Shown here: positions 1 through 6,239 of the stretch, in pieces | Layout of the letters: each line of letters begins with the position of its first letter | Position numbering within the stretch: the first letter of the stretch is position 1 | Assembly (NCBI GenBank): GCA_016209995.1 | Contig: JACQVC010000222.1 | Location: forward strand, 1-7,028 | DNA: 7,028 nucleotides | Direction: 5' to 3' | DNA from: Gemmatimonadota bacterium | Lineage (GTDB): Bacteria > Gemmatimonadota > Gemmatimonadetes > Longimicrobiales > Gaopeijiaceae | The notes under the pieces: generated by a model | The model's database searches: none | Told to the model about the DNA's origin: nothing | Seen by the model: the letters and a program-made list of their open reading frames with translations, nothing else | Position numbers and translations under genes: made by a program

Positions 1-1925
1 GCGTCGAGCAGGTCGAGGCGTTGGCCGGTGTTTGCATCGTGGAGCACCAGGTGGCGTTGGCTGAAGGTGCCGCGCTCGGTGTCCTGGCCGCACATGCGGA
101 GGGGGATCCCGTCCTCGACCACGGACGCGAACGCGAGCATCTCCGCGTGCGCCCACTCGAGCCGAGTGTCTTCCTGGAGGCCCGCTCGCCGGCGCTCGAT
201 CTGCTTCTTGAGCTTGGGATTCAAGGCGAAGCCATCCGGCAGCGTAAGCACCCGCTGGTTGAGCGCGGCGAGCCGCGGGAAGGGTACGGCGGTGTCGACG
301 TCCGGGCTATGCGGCTCGGGAGTGCTGTGCTCGGCACTGTTCGCGCTCTGCTTGCCGACGCCGTCCTGCTTGAGGCGGTCCTGCACATCGCGCAGGCCGA
401 GGGCCACGCGATCGACCATCTGCGTGACGGCCTCTGCCGTGGTGACTCCGTCCTGGATCAGCGTGTTCGCCCACAGCTCGCGCACCGAGGCGTGTTTCTC
501 TATGGCCGCGTACATGCGCGGCTGTGTATACGAGGGCTCATCGCCCTCGTTGTGGCCGTGGCGCCGGTAGCCGATGATGTCGATGACGATGTCGTCGCGG
601 AAGCGCTGCCGGTAGGCCATGGCGAGACGGACGACGTCGAGGCAGGCCTCGGGATCGTCGGCGTTCACGTGCACGACGGGGATGTCGTATCCTTTGGCAA
701 GGTCACTGGCGTAATCCGTGGATCGGCCCTGCTCGGGCGGGGTCGTGAAGCCGATCTGGTTGTTCACGATGATGTGCACGGTGCCACCGGTGGTGAATCC
801 GGCGAGCCGCGCGAGGTTCAGCGTTTCGGCCACGATGCCCTGCGCGGCGAAGGCGGCGTCCCCGTGGATGAGAACCGGCAGCGCGGCATCGGGGTCGAAG
901 CCGTGCTCGCCCGCGGCCTGCGCCTGGCGCGCACGGGCGAGACCTACGACGACGGGATTGGCGTACTCGAGGTGGCTGGGGTTCGGCACCAGAGTAACCT
1001 TCACGTCGAGGCCCGCTGACGTGGTGTACGTGGCGATGGCCCCGTGGTGGTACTTCACGTCCCCAGTGCTCAGATCGACCGTGAGCGTCTCCGTGGTGTG
1101 ATACGGCCCGCCCTCGAACTCGCGCAGCAAGCGTTCATAGGGCAGCCCGAGGATGTGAGCCAGGACGTTGAGCCGGCCGCGGTGCGCCATCGCGATGATG
1201 ACCTCGCGCTCGGGCGCCTGCGCGAACAGCTCGATGGTCAGGTCGAGCATGGGCACGAGCACGTCCGTGCCCTCGATGGAAAACCGCTTCTGGCCCAGGT
1301 AGGCTCGGTGGAGGAAGCGCTCGAGCCCTTCCACCTGGCTGAGTCGCTCGAGTAGCGCGAGCTTGGCCTCGGGATCGTGGTGGACGCGGTGGAGCCCGCG
1401 CTCCACCGTCTCCCAGAACCAGCTCACCTTCTGCGGATCCTCGAGGTGCTCGAACTCGTAGGCCGTAGTGCCACAGTATGCCTGGAACAGTCGTCCCAGC
1501 ACCGCGGCCAGCGATTCGTCAGCCTCGCCCACGCCGACGACGGCGGCCGGCACCTGGGCCAACTCCTCGCGGGTCATCCCGAAGAACGCCGGGTCGAGCT
1601 GGGGGTGCCCGCGTGGCTCGGTACCCAGCGGATCGAGGCGAGCCAGATTGTGTCCGTGCTCGCGGATGGCCTGCACCAACTGGGTCGCACGGGCCACCGT
1701 GTGGAGCAGGTGGGCGGGCACGGCACCGTCCGCGCCCGCCGCGGCCACCCGCGCTCTCAGCTCCTCGGGTACCTGGAGCCCCGCGGCCTCCAGGTTGGCC
1801 GGCACGAAGAACCGGCGCCATGCATCCGGAACGGAGGCCGGGTCGCGGGCGAAGCGCTCGAGCATCTCCTGCGCGTAACCCGCGTTGTATGTATCGAATA
1901 GCTCTGGACGTGCGCGAACGGACAT
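1..1925 (-). CDS. sucA: 2-oxoglutarate dehydrogenase E1 component, N-terminal two thirds (partial, runs off left edge)
   Basis: The thiamine-diphosphate (ThDP) E1 subunit of the cytoplasmic 2-oxoglutarate dehydrogenase complex decarboxylates 2-oxoglutarate and passes the succinyl group to the E2 lipoyl domain in the TCA cycle. I translated the reverse strand and found 641 uninterrupted codons. Residues 12-40 (TYNAGYAQEMLERF, then DAWRRFF) match the short E2-binding N-terminus. Then come LDPLG (97-101), HRGRLN (248-253), GDVKYHHG (288-295), NPSHLE (315-320), the ThDP/Mg motif HGDAA (354-358) with NNQIGF (388-393), HVNADDPEA (419-427), RRHGHNEGDEPS (454-465), and GQDTERGTFSQRH (613-625) opening the second transketolase-like domain. 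The family is usually about 930 residues, so about 300 are missing to the left. There is no N-terminal acyltransferase fusion as in mycobacterial Kgd. The ATG at 1925-1923 has GAGGTGG six bases upstream. sucB would be expected beyond the left edge. The gene is divergent from the methyltransferase. Confidence 0.97.
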   Translation of the reverse strand, partial: MSVRARPELFDTYNAGYAQEMLERFARDPASVPDAWRRFFVPANLEAAGLQVPEELRARVAAAGADGAVPAHLLHTVARATQLVQAIREHGHNLARLDPLGTEPRGHPQLDPAFFGMTREELAQVPAAVVGVGEADESLAAVLGRLFQAYCGTTAYEFEHLEDPQKVSWFWETVERGLHRVHHDPEAKLALLERLSQVEGLERFLHRAYLGQKRFSIEGTDVLVPMLDLTIELFAQAPEREVIIAMAHRGRLNVLAHILGLPYERLLREFEGGPYHTTETLTVDLSTGDVKYHHGAIATYTTSAGLDVKVTLVPNPSHLEYANPVVVGLARARQAQAAGEHGFDPDAALPVLIHGDAAFAAQGIVAETLNLARLAGFTTGGTVHIIVNNQIGFTTPPEQGRSTDYASDLAKGYDIPVVHVNADDPEACLDVVRLAMAYRQRFRDDIVIDIIGYRRHGHNEGDEPSYTQPRMYAAIEKHASVRELWANTLIQDGVTTAEAVTQMVDRVALGLRDVQDRLKQDGVGKQSANSAEHSTPEPHSPDVDTAVPFPRLAALNQRVLTLPDGFALNPKLKKQIERRRAGLQEDTRLEWAHAEMLAFASVVEDGIPLRMCGQDTERGTFSQRHLVLHDANTGQRLDLLD

Positions 1926-1931
1926 TTCGGT

Positions 1932-1938
1932 CCACCTC
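1932..1938 (-). promoter_or_regulatory. Shine-Dalgarno sequence of sucA
   Basis: On the reverse strand GAGGTGG lies six bases before the ATG at 1925-1923. It fixes that ATG as the start and agrees with the conserved E1 N-terminus beginning within a dozen residues. I saw no convincing -35/-10 pair in the spacer for either direction. The only AT-richer stretch is about 1945-1972. Confidence 0.7.
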
Positions 1939-2031
1939 ACGGGACGATTTGGGCTGTATCAGTAAAGGTAACCAGGGTAGGAAGTCCGAGCCACGGAGGC
2001 AGCAGCGCCCTTCCGCCACGCACCGCCCCGG

Positions 2032-2055
2032 CGGGTGAGCGCGTGAGCGGGTGAG
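2032..2055. repeat. Three tandem copies of an octamer in the divergent spacer
   Basis: CGGGTGAG (2032-2039), CGCGTGAG (2040-2047) and CGGGTGAG (2048-2055) stand head to tail in the spacer between sucA and the methyltransferase gene, ending about 40 bases before the latter. The middle copy differs by one base. Just upstream, 2021-2037 can form a small GC hairpin (CACCGCC against GGCGGGTG with one bulge). The array could be a binding site for a regulator or simple slippage. No function can be read from it. Confidence 0.5.
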
Positions 2056-2096
2056 ACCGCCCCTCCCTTCCCGACCGTGGCAGTCATAGGGGAGAG

Positions 2097-2894
2097 ATGG
2101 TGAAGATGAAGCTCGAGCGACAGCACCGACTCTACACGGATCTGGCCACGTGGTGGCCGCTTTTTTCGCCGCCTTCGCACTACCGGGAGGAAGCCGAGGA
2201 CCTGCTGCCGGTACTGCTCGCCGCTACGGATTCGCCGCGCACGCTGCTCGAGCTGGGCTGCGGGGGTGGAAGCCTGGCGTACCACTTCAAGGATCGCTTG
2301 CAGCTCACGCTGACCGACCGGTCGGCCGCGATGCTGGAGGTCAGTCGCGCGGTGAATCCCGAGTGCGAGCATCGGCTCGGCGACATGCGGTCTCTGGATC
2401 TCGGCCGGCACTTCGAACTCGTCCTCATCCACGATGCGATCATGTACGCGACGGACGCGGCGTCGGTACGGGCAACTCTGGCGACGGCGCACCGGCACCT
2501 CCGGCCCGGGGGTGCGGTTGTGGTCATTCCCGACTACGTGAAGGAGACATTCGATCCCGGGACGTCGACGGGTGGCGAGGACGGAGCCGACGGCCGAGGT
2601 CTGCGCTACCTCGAGTGGACCTGGGATCCGGATTCCGCGGACGACACGTACGAAGTGACCTGGGTGTTTCTGTTGCGCGAGGCGAGTGGGGAGGTGCGCG
2701 TCGAGAGCGACCGCCATCGCTTCGGTCTGTTCGCTCGAGCGGCGTGGCGGAGCTGGCTGCGAGAGGTGGGATTCACTCCCAGGTCACGCATCGATCCCTG
2801 GCGCCGGGACGTGTTCGTGGGGCGGAGGCTCGACGGAGCGAAGCGGCGCAAGCGTCGGGTCGAGGGCGCGCGGCGAGGCAAGGGTCGAATTTAG
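2097..2894 (+). CDS. Class I SAM-dependent methyltransferase, substrate unknown
   Basis: A soluble 265-residue protein with the Rossmann methyltransferase fold. Motif I, ELGCGGGS, is at 52-59. The acidic residue that would hold the SAM ribose is D74 in LTDRS (72-76). GDMRSL (95-100) is the adenine-side motif, followed by FELVLIHDAIMY (106-117) and HLRPGG (133-138). The part after about 145 (PDYVKETF, then EWTWDPD and a charged, basic end) resembles a family of small uncharacterised bacterial methyltransferases, so I give no substrate. The ATG at 2097 has AGGGGAG only two bases away. The GTG at 2100 or ATG at 2106 would have better spacing, so the start may shift by 1-3 codons. Its stop abuts the GTG annotated for pgeF, which suggests co-transcription. 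The C-terminal 20 residues are Arg/Lys-rich and probably disordered. Confidence 0.9.
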   Translation: MVKMKLERQHRLYTDLATWWPLFSPPSHYREEAEDLLPVLLAATDSPRTLLELGCGGGSLAYHFKDRLQLTLTDRSAAMLEVSRAVNPECEHRLGDMRSLDLGRHFELVLIHDAIMYATDAASVRATLATAHRHLRPGGAVVVIPDYVKETFDPGTSTGGEDGADGRGLRYLEWTWDPDSADDTYEVTWVFLLREASGEVRVESDRHRFGLFARAAWRSWLREVGFTPRSRIDPWRRDVFVGRRLDGAKRRKRRVEGARRGKGRI

Positions 2895-3821
2895 GTGGCT
2901 GAACTCGACCATCGAGGCCCAGGGTCGGTACATTATACGCTCGCGGTGAAGGCCGGTCTCACTCCTGCGTTCAAGGTGCCGTTGACTACTGTATCGCAGG
3001 TCGATGTGGTGCGGGAGCATCCCGCAGGCCCGGGGTTTCCGTTCTACGTGCATCCCGAGTGGGCGACGCGCTACCCGTGGGTGGTGCAGGGAACCACCGG
3101 CGCGGGGGCGACGGAGTCGCCCTTCGACCTCCGCCTGTTCGGGCTGTCCGCGGCAGGCGACGTGCTCGCGAGGTGGGCGTTGCTGCAGGAGGCGACCGCC
3201 TGCCCGCTGGTCGTGCACTCGCGTCAGGTGCACGGGACCGCCGTGCTGGTTCACGGACGCGACGCGCTGGGCAACGTTCCTGAGGTCCCCACGCAACGAA
3301 CGTTGCGTGGGGTCAAGGGCGGGCCTGCGGGGTTGTTCGTCACCAGCGGCCACGACGGTCACGTGACCCGTCAGCCCGGGATCCTTCTCACTGTGTCGGT
3401 CGCGGATTGCGTGCCGATCTTCGTCATCGCCGGCGCCAGCAAAGCCGTTGCGTTGCTGCACGGCGGCTGGCGGGGGATCGCCGCCGGGATTCTGGAGGCC
3501 GGGTTGTCCACTCTGCGCGACGTCGCCGGCTCGCTGCCCGCGGAGGTCGATGTTCACCTCGGGCCCTCGATCTGCGGAGAGTGTTACGAGGTCGGGCCGG
3601 AGGTGCATGGTGCGCTCGGCTGCCAGCCGGCGGCCGGGCCCTCACCCGTTGATCTGCGTGCGCTGCTCGTCGAGCGAGCTCTCAGCCTGGGCGTGCGCCG
3701 GGAACGCCTGAGTGTTTCCGCGCATTGCACCAGGTGTGGCCAGTCTCCGTTCTTCTCGCATCGCGCGGGCTCGCCGGCCCGCCAGATGGCCGTGCTCGGC
3801 ATCCGTGGCCAGCGGACGTGA
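2895..3821 (+). CDS. pgeF: Peptidoglycan editing factor PgeF / YfiH (multicopper polyphenol oxidase-like domain), with an in-frame palindromic insertion
   Basis: A cytoplasmic YfiH-family protein. In E. coli PgeF removes wrongly incorporated L-Ser from UDP-MurNAc precursors, and relatives (FAMIN/LACC1) have purine nucleoside phosphorylase/deaminase activity. The metal-site residues are present: H113 in QVHG, C172 in VADCVP and H189 in LHGGWRG. Also seen are GPSICGECYEVGPEV (223-237), SAHCTRC (275-281) and the FFSHR...RQMA end. About 40 residues separate QVHG from the next conserved Asp, against about 17 in E. coli YfiH as I recall it. The excess (roughly 126-150) coincides with a perfect DNA palindrome. 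The GTG at 2895 directly follows the methyltransferase TAG and has only weak AAGGG ten bases upstream. Family similarity starts near residue 48 (FPFYVHPEW), so the GTG at 3006 or 3009, with AGG at 2998-3000, is a credible later start. All metal ligands remain, so the protein may well be active. Confidence 0.93.
   Translation: MAELDHRGPGSVHYTLAVKAGLTPAFKVPLTTVSQVDVVREHPAGPGFPFYVHPEWATRYPWVVQGTTGAGATESPFDLRLFGLSAAGDVLARWALLQEATACPLVVHSRQVHGTAVLVHGRDALGNVPEVPTQRTLRGVKGGPAGLFVTSGHDGHVTRQPGILLTVSVADCVPIFVIAGASKAVALLHGGWRGIAAGILEAGLSTLRDVAGSLPAEVDVHLGPSICGECYEVGPEVHGALGCQPAAGPSPVDLRALLVERALSLGVRRERLSVSAHCTRCGQSPFFSHRAGSPARQMAVLGIRGQRT
3284..3313 (+). repeat. Palindromic element copy A, in frame inside pgeF
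   Basis: CCCCACGCAACG (3287-3298) and CGTTGCGTGGGG (3301-3312) are perfect 12-base inverted arms around AA. The left side begins GGTCCCCACGCAA (3284-3296), which recurs exactly on the reverse strand at 5694-5682. The element is read in the pgeF frame as VPTQRTLRGV. The extra protein segment it belongs to spans about 3270-3344, so the full insert may be about 70 bases. GCAACGTT at 3271-3278 can also pair with AACGTTGC at 3299-3306, an alternative fold. Confidence 0.75.
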
Positions 3822-3880
3822 GCAGGAACGGGCCCCCGACAGCCAGGGGCGACGTGTCCGTCCTAGGCCACATCACGGGA

Positions 3881-3886
3881 AGGAGG
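3881..3886 (+). promoter_or_regulatory. Perfect Shine-Dalgarno sequence (AGGAGG) of the small four-cysteine gene
   Basis: AGGAGG ends nine bases before a CTG at 3896-3898 in the frame of the four-cysteine protein. No in-frame ATG, GTG or TTG stands at usable spacing: the next GTG (3854) is upstream of it and the next TTG (3911) is 24 bases downstream. This site therefore decides for CTG as the likely initiation codon. Confidence 0.55.
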
Positions 3887-3895
3887 CTTCGACCG

Positions 3896-4132
3896 CTGAC
3901 GGATCCCGGGTTGTGCGGCCACTGTCGCCACGCGCGCGTCATCGAGACACAACGCGGCTCGCGCTTCTATCTGTGCCAGCGCTCGTTGAGCGATTCGTCG
4001 TATGCGCGCTATCCGCGGTTGCCCGTGCTGCGCTGTCGGGGCTACGAGTCGGGGTCGCGGGGAGCGGAATCCGCCGGTGGCGCACCGCCGGACGAGGGGT
4101 CGCGCGACGGCTCGGAGGACGGGTCAAGGTGA
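3896..4132 (+). CDS. Small conserved four-cysteine (zinc-ribbon-like) protein, function unknown
   Basis: With a CTG start this is a 78-residue protein beginning (M)TDPGLC. Cysteines C7 and C10 (CGHC), C27 (FYLC) and C47 (LRC) could form one zinc site. The core RHARVIETQRGSRFYLC followed by YPRLPVLRCRGYE matches, from memory, a small hypothetical family found in Gemmatimonadota, Actinobacteria and Deltaproteobacteria. Beyond residue 51 the tail is Gly/Ser/Asp/Glu-rich and probably disordered. Function is unknown. The start is uncertain: CTG 3896 has a perfect Shine-Dalgarno sequence at nine bases. GTG 3854 (AGGGG four bases upstream) would add 14 residues with no family resemblance. TTG 3911 would leave only one residue before CGHC. 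The gene lies 74 nt after pgeF and 82 nt before the glycosyltransferase, so it may belong to the same transcript. Confidence 0.72.
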   Translation: MTDPGLCGHCRHARVIETQRGSRFYLCQRSLSDSSYARYPRLPVLRCRGYESGSRGAESAGGAPPDEGSRDGSEDGSR

Positions 4133-4135
4133 GTC

Positions 4136-4178
4136 GGCCAGCCGTGGGACAGTCCGCGCGAAGCCGGGCTGGCCAGCC
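4136..4178 (+). repeat. Competing inverted repeats in the leader of the GT2 gene
   Basis: GGCTGGCCAGCC (4167-4178) is a perfect 12-base palindrome. Its left part, GGCTGGCC (4167-4174), also pairs exactly with GGCCAGCC at 4136-4143, giving an 8-bp stem with a 23-base loop. GGCCAGCCG occurs as a direct repeat at 4136-4144 and 4171-4179. The structures exclude each other and end about 20 bases before the ribosome binding site of the glycosyltransferase. There is no T-run, so an intrinsic terminator is unlikely. Confidence 0.45.
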
Positions 4179-4197
4179 GGCGGGAGCCCGGATCGCC

Positions 4198-4207
4198 GAG
4201 GGGGAGG
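4198..4207 (+). promoter_or_regulatory. Shine-Dalgarno sequence of the GT2 glycosyltransferase
   Basis: GAGGGGGAGG stands seven bases before the ATG at 4215. It selects that ATG although the frame is open back to at least 4002. The upstream stretch lies over the four-cysteine gene and its translation has no family character. Confidence 0.75.
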
Positions 4208-4214
4208 CAGCGGC

Positions 4215-6239
4215 ATGCCGGAAGCGATGATGTACGCCTGGATCGTCGCGCCGGCCGTGGTGCTGGCGCTGCTGCTCATCTCTTCCCTCCACCGGGCCCA
4301 CCTTCTGTGGGTGCACTCGCGCCGCCCCCGGCGTCGCGAAGCGACCGTATGGACCGGCGAGCTGCCGCCCGTGACGATCCAGCTCCCCATCTATAATGAG
4401 CTGCACGTGGCTCGCCGGCTGATCGACACGGCCTGTCGGGTGGACTATCCGCGCGATCGCCTGGAGGTGCAGGTGCTGGACGACTCGACGGATGCGACCT
4501 CGGCCGTCGTGGCGGAACGGGCCCGGCACTGGGCTGCTCGCGGGGTGCGGATCGAGCACGTGCGCAGGCCCAGCCGCCACGGCTTCAAGGCGGGCGCGCT
4601 GGCTCACGGCCTCGCGAGCGCGCGGGGCGAGTTCCTGGTCGTGCTCGATGCCGACTTCGTCGCCTCGCCCGACCTCATCCGCCGGCTCCTCCCGGCGTTT
4701 CGCGACCCGCAAGTGGGCATGGTGCAGGCGCGCTGGGATCACCTCAACGAACGAGAGAACTGGCTGACGCGCGGGCAGGCGCTGTTGCTGGATGGCCACT
4801 TCCTGCTCGAGCAGGATAGCCGGTACCGGGCCGGGCTGTTCTTCAACTTCAACGGGACTGCCGGAATGTGGCGACGCCGGTGCCTCGAGGACGCAGGCGG
4901 GTGGCGCGCGGATACGCTGACGGAGGATCTGGACCTGAGCTATCGCGCCCAGATGAGAGGCTGGCGCTTCGTGCTCATGCCGGACTACGGAGTTGCCGGC
5001 GAGCTTCCGGCCGACGTGAGCGCGCTCGAGGTTCAGCAGCGGCGGTGGTCGCAGGGCGCGATCCAGACGGCGAGGAAGTTGCTGCCCGCGCTTCTGCGCG
5101 GCCCGTGGTCGTGGCCGATCAAGCTCGAGGCGATGATCCACCTGTGCGGTCATCTGGCCTACCCGCTCACGCTGCTGCTCGGGCTACTGCTGTATCCCTC
5201 CGCCGTGGCGCGGCGGGCGCTGGGCTGGGAGGACTTCTGGTGGCTCGATCTGGCCGTTTTCGCGTGCGCCACCGTACCGATCGCCGTCTTCTACTACACG
5301 GCCGGTCGCTTGCGCGGACACGGCTGGAAGGTCCTGACGCCTCGCATCGCTGTGGCGCTCGTTACGGGTATCGGCCTCACGGCGCCCGTCAGCCGGGCGG
5401 TGTTGCGGGGGCTGTGGGGACGTCGTGACCCGTTCCTGCGAACCCCCAAGCGCGGCGCGCTGCGGAGCTCGAACAGTCCTTACTTCAAGCGCAGCGACGC
5501 GGGGGACACCGCGCTCAAGCTCGCGCTCGGTGCGACCATGACGGGCTGCGCGCTCGCCGCGCTCGCCAACGGGCTCTACGGGTCGATCCCGTTCGCGCTC
5601 CTCTTCGCGGCCGGCTACCTGTCTTTGGGCGTGGGTGGGCTCAGGCGTGCGCCCACTTCCTCACCCCCTGCAAACCATCGTTTGCGTGGGGACCCCGTTT
5701 CGGCCTCACCCGGCCTGGGCCAAGCGGCCGCGTCGCATGGCGGCGAGCGCATCGTAGGCGAGCAGGACGAAGAATGGCGTCCAGATCGCGAGTCGAGCCC
5801 AGAGCGGCTGCGGCCACTCGCCGGTGCGCTGGAACGTCGCGTGGCCCCAGTAGCCCAGGAAGACGACGCCGGTGAGCAGCAACCAGGGGCGGCTTCGCCG
5901 CAGCGCCGCGAACGGCAGCAGCCAGAGCACGTACCACGGGTGCACGGTTGGGGACAGGACGAGGCCGGTACCGAGAATCCAGAACAGCGCGCGCTCCGCC
6001 GAGAAGCGGGCGACGGTGGCCCAGGCCACGACGCCGAGCAACACGACGCCGCACACAAGCTTGGCAGCGGTCAGCGAGGGCGTGACCGCGGCTACCAGCG
6101 CGAACGCACCGTCATTGAAACGCCAGTGGGTCACGTAGGTCTGAAGACCGGACCAGAGCGCGGACCCCGCCGCGAGGTACGGGGCGTAGAACAACGCGAC
6201 GACAACAGTGAAAACGGCGAGGAGGCGCCAGCCGCCTGA
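4215..6239 (+). CDS. Membrane family-2 glycosyltransferase (cellulose/glucomannan synthase-like), with an anomalous read-through tail
   Basis: A processive-type inner-membrane GT2 that would use a nucleotide sugar to build a beta-linked polysaccharide or glycolipid. It resembles the CESA/CslA group, but the sugar is unknown. An N-terminal membrane helix (about 8-25) precedes the catalytic domain. That domain shows TIQLPIYNE (54-62), VLDDSTD (87-93), the metal motif DAD (145-147), FNFNGTAG (210-217), the catalytic-base region TEDLDLSYR (236-244) and QQRRW (274-278, the QxxRW motif). Four or five membrane segments follow between about 306 and 475, and GLTAPVSRAVLRGLWGRRDPF (386-406) is typical of the family. 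Similarity should end near residue 476 (base 5640). No stop occurs there. The frame crosses a palindromic element and continues about 185 residues antisense to the next gene, giving a Glu/Gln/Arg-rich tail that looks like an antisense translation. The real gene product may therefore end elsewhere. Confidence 0.9.
   Translation: MPEAMMYAWIVAPAVVLALLLISSLHRAHLLWVHSRRPRRREATVWTGELPPVTIQLPIYNELHVARRLIDTACRVDYPRDRLEVQVLDDSTDATSAVVAERARHWAARGVRIEHVRRPSRHGFKAGALAHGLASARGEFLVVLDADFVASPDLIRRLLPAFRDPQVGMVQARWDHLNERENWLTRGQALLLDGHFLLEQDSRYRAGLFFNFNGTAGMWRRRCLEDAGGWRADTLTEDLDLSYRAQMRGWRFVLMPDYGVAGELPADVSALEVQQRRWSQGAIQTARKLLPALLRGPWSWPIKLEAMIHLCGHLAYPLTLLLGLLLYPSAVARRALGWEDFWWLDLAVFACATVPIAVFYYTAGRLRGHGWKVLTPRIAVALVTGIGLTAPVSRAVLRGLWGRRDPFLRTPKRGALRSSNSPYFKRSDAGDTALKLALGATMTGCALAALANGLYGSIPFALLFAAGYLSLGVGGLRRAPTSSPPANHRLRGDPVSASPGLGQAAASHGGERIVGEQDEEWRPDRESSPERLRPLAGALERRVAPVAQEDDAGEQQPGAASPQRRERQQPEHVPRVHGWGQDEAGTENPEQRALRREAGDGGPGHDAEQHDAAHKLGSGQRGRDRGYQRERTVIETPVGHVGLKTGPERGPRREVRGVEQRDDNSENGEEAPAA
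5663..5694 (-). repeat. Palindromic element copy B, at the GT2/GT-C junction
   Basis: Read on the reverse strand it starts GGTCCCCACGCAA, identical over 13 bases to copy A in pgeF. It then has a longer loop region, TTGC, and an imperfect closing arm ending GGGGT. On the plus strand the arms are 5664-5675 and 5680-5691 around CATC, with one mismatch and one G-T pair among 12. It sits 11 bases beyond the stop of the GT-C gene and where GT2 family similarity ends. It could act as a shared, non-canonical transcription barrier for the converging genes, but neither strand has a T-run. Confidence 0.65.

Noticed and set aside
21..1019. Long plus-strand reading frame of 332 codons
   Set aside because: It is antisense to sucA, whose conserved motifs read without interruption on the reverse strand. 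The plus frame has no recognisable domain.
1387..1408. Perfect 9-base hairpin (CGGTGGAGC / GCTCCACCG, loop CCGC) inside sucA
   Set aside because: It encodes ordinary conserved-length E1 sequence (residues about 173-180), shares no sequence with the palindromic element, and stems of this size are expected by chance in GC-rich DNA.
1959..2717. Minus-strand frame that could extend across the divergent spacer
   Set aside because: It is antisense to the methyltransferase, which has clear SAM-binding motifs. The minus translation shows no family features.
4002..4214. Upstream extension of the GT2 frame
   Set aside because: The added residues overlap the four-cysteine gene, lack similarity, and the ATG at 4215 has a strong ribosome binding site.
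3939..5153. Minus-strand reading frame of 404 codons
   Set aside because: It lies opposite the GT2 catalytic domain and the four-cysteine gene. It is Arg/His/Pro-rich, without motifs, as expected from antisense of GC-rich coding DNA.
5663..5694. Intrinsic terminator for the convergent genes
   Set aside because: The hairpin is positioned well but has no T-run on either strand, and it belongs to a repeat also found inside a coding region, so I list it as a repeat.
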